DNA from: Saprospiraceae bacterium | GTDB lineage: Bacteria; Bacteroidota; Bacteroidia; Chitinophagales; Saprospiraceae | Assembly (NCBI GenBank): GCA_016710265.1 | Contig: JADJJL010000007.1 | Coordinates: 310,001 to 374,000 of the forward strand | Direction of reading: 5' to 3' | Length of the DNA stretch: 64,000 bases | Shown: piece by piece, positions 62,438 to 64,000 of the stretch | Layout: each line of letters starts with the position of its first letter | Position numbering within the stretch: the stretch's first letter is position 1 | Made by a program: the position numbers and the translations under genes | Notes under the pieces: model-generated | The model's database searches: none | What the model saw: only the letters and a program-made list of their open reading frames with translations | What the model was told of the DNA's origin: nothing

Positions 62438-63253
62438 ATGGGTGGATTCTTTCTTTTCCAACTCTGGACTCTTTTATTTTTATTTATCCAAGGCCTTAGT
62501 TTAGATTCCACAATCCAAAATGATTTAACAGATCGATTAGAGTATAGGCATTTGCTTTTATTACAAGTGATTAGTCATGTTTTTGTTTTGATTCTCCCCT
62601 CTTGGTTATGGTGCAAAGTATTTGGGATAAAAGATATAAGCATCTACAATATTCCAATAAAATGGAATACTTTAAGCATCTGTCTTTTAATACTTTTAGC
62701 TTCATTTCCGCTGGTAGGATTAAGTGCCAAACTCAATCAATTGATTCCTCTTCCAGATGTGTTTAGAATTGCTGAAGATAAGGTTGCTGAAATGATGGAA
62801 AAGATATTAAATACAAATGGTCTCATAGATCAAATGATATTATTTATTACCATAGCTGTCATTCCTGCAATTGGAGAAGAATGGATGTTTAGAGGAATCA
62901 TCCAAAATATTTTCAAAAATATTAATAATCAGGTTTGGTTTTTTGTCGGGATTTCTGCAATTATTTTTTCTGCTTTTCATTTTCAGTTCGAAGGTTTTAT
63001 TCCAAGATTTATTTTAGGTGTTGTTCTAGGTTTAATTTACCATTACACAAAAAATTTAGTCTATCCAATGATATTGCATTTTGTTTTCAACGGTAGTCAA
63101 ATACTTATTCTTTTTGTGACCGGGAAAGATTGGATGGAAGAACAAAATACCATTAGCCCTATAGGTTGGTTGGATTGGACTACAGGAGTTTTTTCAGTGT
63201 TCATCATTGTAGGATTATTCGAACAACTTAAAAAATTTAAAACAACAGAATAA
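62438..63253 (+). CDS. CPBP family intramembrane glutamic endopeptidase
   Basis: A 271-residue membrane protein read from ATG 62438; the frame is open from 62375 but has only TTG codons there. It has about seven spans. The family's motif 1 is EEWMFRGIIQNIF (EExxxR) and motif 2 is FSAFHFQFEGFIPRF with the catalytic histidine; a final HFVFN motif lies near span 7. CPBP/Abi proteins are Rce1-like intramembrane proteases acting on prenylated proteins in eukaryotes and in bacteria on mostly unknown substrates, including bacteriocin self-immunity. It ends one base before cdsA, so the two are co-transcribed; a link to membrane lipid synthesis is possible but unproven. Confidence 0.9.
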   Translation: MGGFFLFQLWTLLFLFIQGLSLDSTIQNDLTDRLEYRHLLLLQVISHVFVLILPSWLWCKVFGIKDISIYNIPIKWNTLSICLLILLASFPLVGLSAKLNQLIPLPDVFRIAEDKVAEMMEKILNTNGLIDQMILFITIAVIPAIGEEWMFRGIIQNIFKNINNQVWFFVGISAIIFSAFHFQFEGFIPRFILGVVLGLIYHYTKNLVYPMILHFVFNGSQILILFVTGKDWMEEQNTISPIGWLDWTTGVFSVFIIVGLFEQLKKFKTTE

Positions 63254-63254
63254 A

Positions 63255-64000
63255 ATGCTACTTCGATCAGTAACAGGAATTCTATTTGGTGTAGTAATGC
63301 TCGCTGGGTTTTTAATAAATTTGTGGACCGCCCTGGCTTTAATTTCCATCATTTTAATTGGATGCATGTCAGAATTTTCCATGCATTTTTCAAATAAAAG
63401 TGCAATTCAAAAATTTCCAGGAAATACTTTTGGGCTGGCTAGTTTAATGATTCTCTTATTATTCTTTATTATGAGTATCATTAAATTCACATTTGTTTAC
63501 GAATACCTCATATTTGGATTTATACTGAGTCTAATATTTATAATCATCGCTTCCATAAATTTAAAAAAGCCACTGATCAAATTTCCATATTTCAACATAT
63601 GGACTGCCTTTGTTTATATTGGCTTGCCCCTTATTATTCTGGTTGGGTTATTGGTTTTAGATTATCAAAAATTTCATGTTTGGGCATTGGTCATCATTTT
63701 GATGATTTGGGCCAATGATACATTCGCTTATTTTACGGGTCGCTTATTTGGTAAAACTAAATTAGCTCCTAATATTTCGCCAGGAAAAACCATCGAAGGT
63801 TCTATCGGTGGTTTTATATTTTGTTTGGTGACCATTCTTGTTTTGGACTATTATTGGATTCATTCTGAATATTCAATCTTTAAATTATTAATTTTTGGAA
63901 TACTCATTAGTGTTAGTTCAATCTTGGGAGATTTATTTGAATCTTATTTAAAAAGACAAATCGGAATTAAGGACAGTGGTCATATTTTGCCTGGGCATGG
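63255..64000 (+). CDS. cdsA: phosphatidate cytidylyltransferase, N-terminal part
   Basis: An open frame from ATG 63255 to the window end (248 codons). It starts MLLRSVTGILFGVVMLAGFL and shows about seven membrane spans. Later segments ANDTFAYFTGRLFGKTKLAP and ISPGKTIEGSIGG are typical of CdsA, and the fragment ends in KRQIGIKDSGHILPGHG, the signature motif up to the DR-D-S part just outside. CdsA makes CDP-diacylglycerol from phosphatidate and CTP at the inner membrane, the precursor of all phospholipids. About 20-30 residues are missing at the window edge. It follows the CPBP protease by one base. Confidence 0.93.
   Translation, partial: MLLRSVTGILFGVVMLAGFLINLWTALALISIILIGCMSEFSMHFSNKSAIQKFPGNTFGLASLMILLLFFIMSIIKFTFVYEYLIFGFILSLIFIIIASINLKKPLIKFPYFNIWTAFVYIGLPLIILVGLLVLDYQKFHVWALVIILMIWANDTFAYFTGRLFGKTKLAPNISPGKTIEGSIGGFIFCLVTILVLDYYWIHSEYSIFKLLIFGILISVSSILGDLFESYLKRQIGIKDSGHILPGH

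Overview
The window is chromosomal DNA from a low-GC member of the Bacteroidota. Several features point there. It encodes type IX secretion (T9SS) cargo with both kinds of C-terminal sorting domain, two PorP/SprF-family proteins and the gliding-motility protein GldC. It also has a SusC/SusD pair with accessory lipoproteins, a TonB receptor paired with a DUF4249 lipoprotein, and the typical gene order rpsU-xerC-hpf-tRNAs-tuf-tRNA-Trp-secE-nusG-rplKAJL-rpoBC. Start codons mostly lack Shine-Dalgarno sequences, and many genes have the Bacteroidota -7 element TAnnTTTG just upstream. The gene set fits the Saprospiria/Saprospiraceae best, but that finer placement is a guess. I saw no prophage, insertion sequence, CRISPR array or rRNA.

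Layout. 1-4421 (+): end of a dTDP-rhamnose locus (rfbC fragment, rfbD), a large T9SS-B surface protein and riboflavin synthase, almost without gaps. 4483-7758: a secreted LVIVD-repeat protein (-) and a lone enoyl-CoA hydratase (+). 7800-14360 (-): AtpI-like/AtpZ/bactofilin genes, a PorP/SprF protein, and a compact group made of a cytosolic trypsin-like protease with a zinc ribbon and YbjN-like domain, a second YbjN-like protein, a membrane coiled-coil protein and a soluble coiled-coil protein. 14512-21294 (-): a frameshifted TonB-type receptor, a secreted tricorn-type protease and a LexA-like self-cleaving repressor. 21394-28552 (-): a T9SS operon of PorP/SprF, OmpA/TPR protein and a giant PKD-repeat adhesin. 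28900-30138 (+): a small DUF7009-like protein and FdhD. 30172-38694 (-): Lrp regulator, TraB-like protein, TonB receptor, DUF4249 lipoprotein and GldC, then a frameshifted glutamate dehydrogenase and ccmBCD. 38874-40247 (+): a cell-wall amidase. 40415-55201 (-): the core transcription/translation supercluster with five tRNAs. 55398-61383 (-): a SusCD uptake locus with two lipoproteins. 61662-64000: pdxJ (-), then a CPBP protease and a partial cdsA (+).

The genes combine cell-surface functions (secretion, adhesion, gliding, TonB uptake, envelope maintenance) with a block of information-processing genes. Two genes, a TonB receptor and glutamate dehydrogenase, are each broken by a single missing base in a homopolymer. 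This may reflect sequencing error in a draft or metagenome assembly rather than true inactivation. The part least explained by known systems is the protease/YbjN/coiled-coil group at 10170-14360. It resembles phage-shock-type envelope stress modules and is the best candidate here for an undescribed system.
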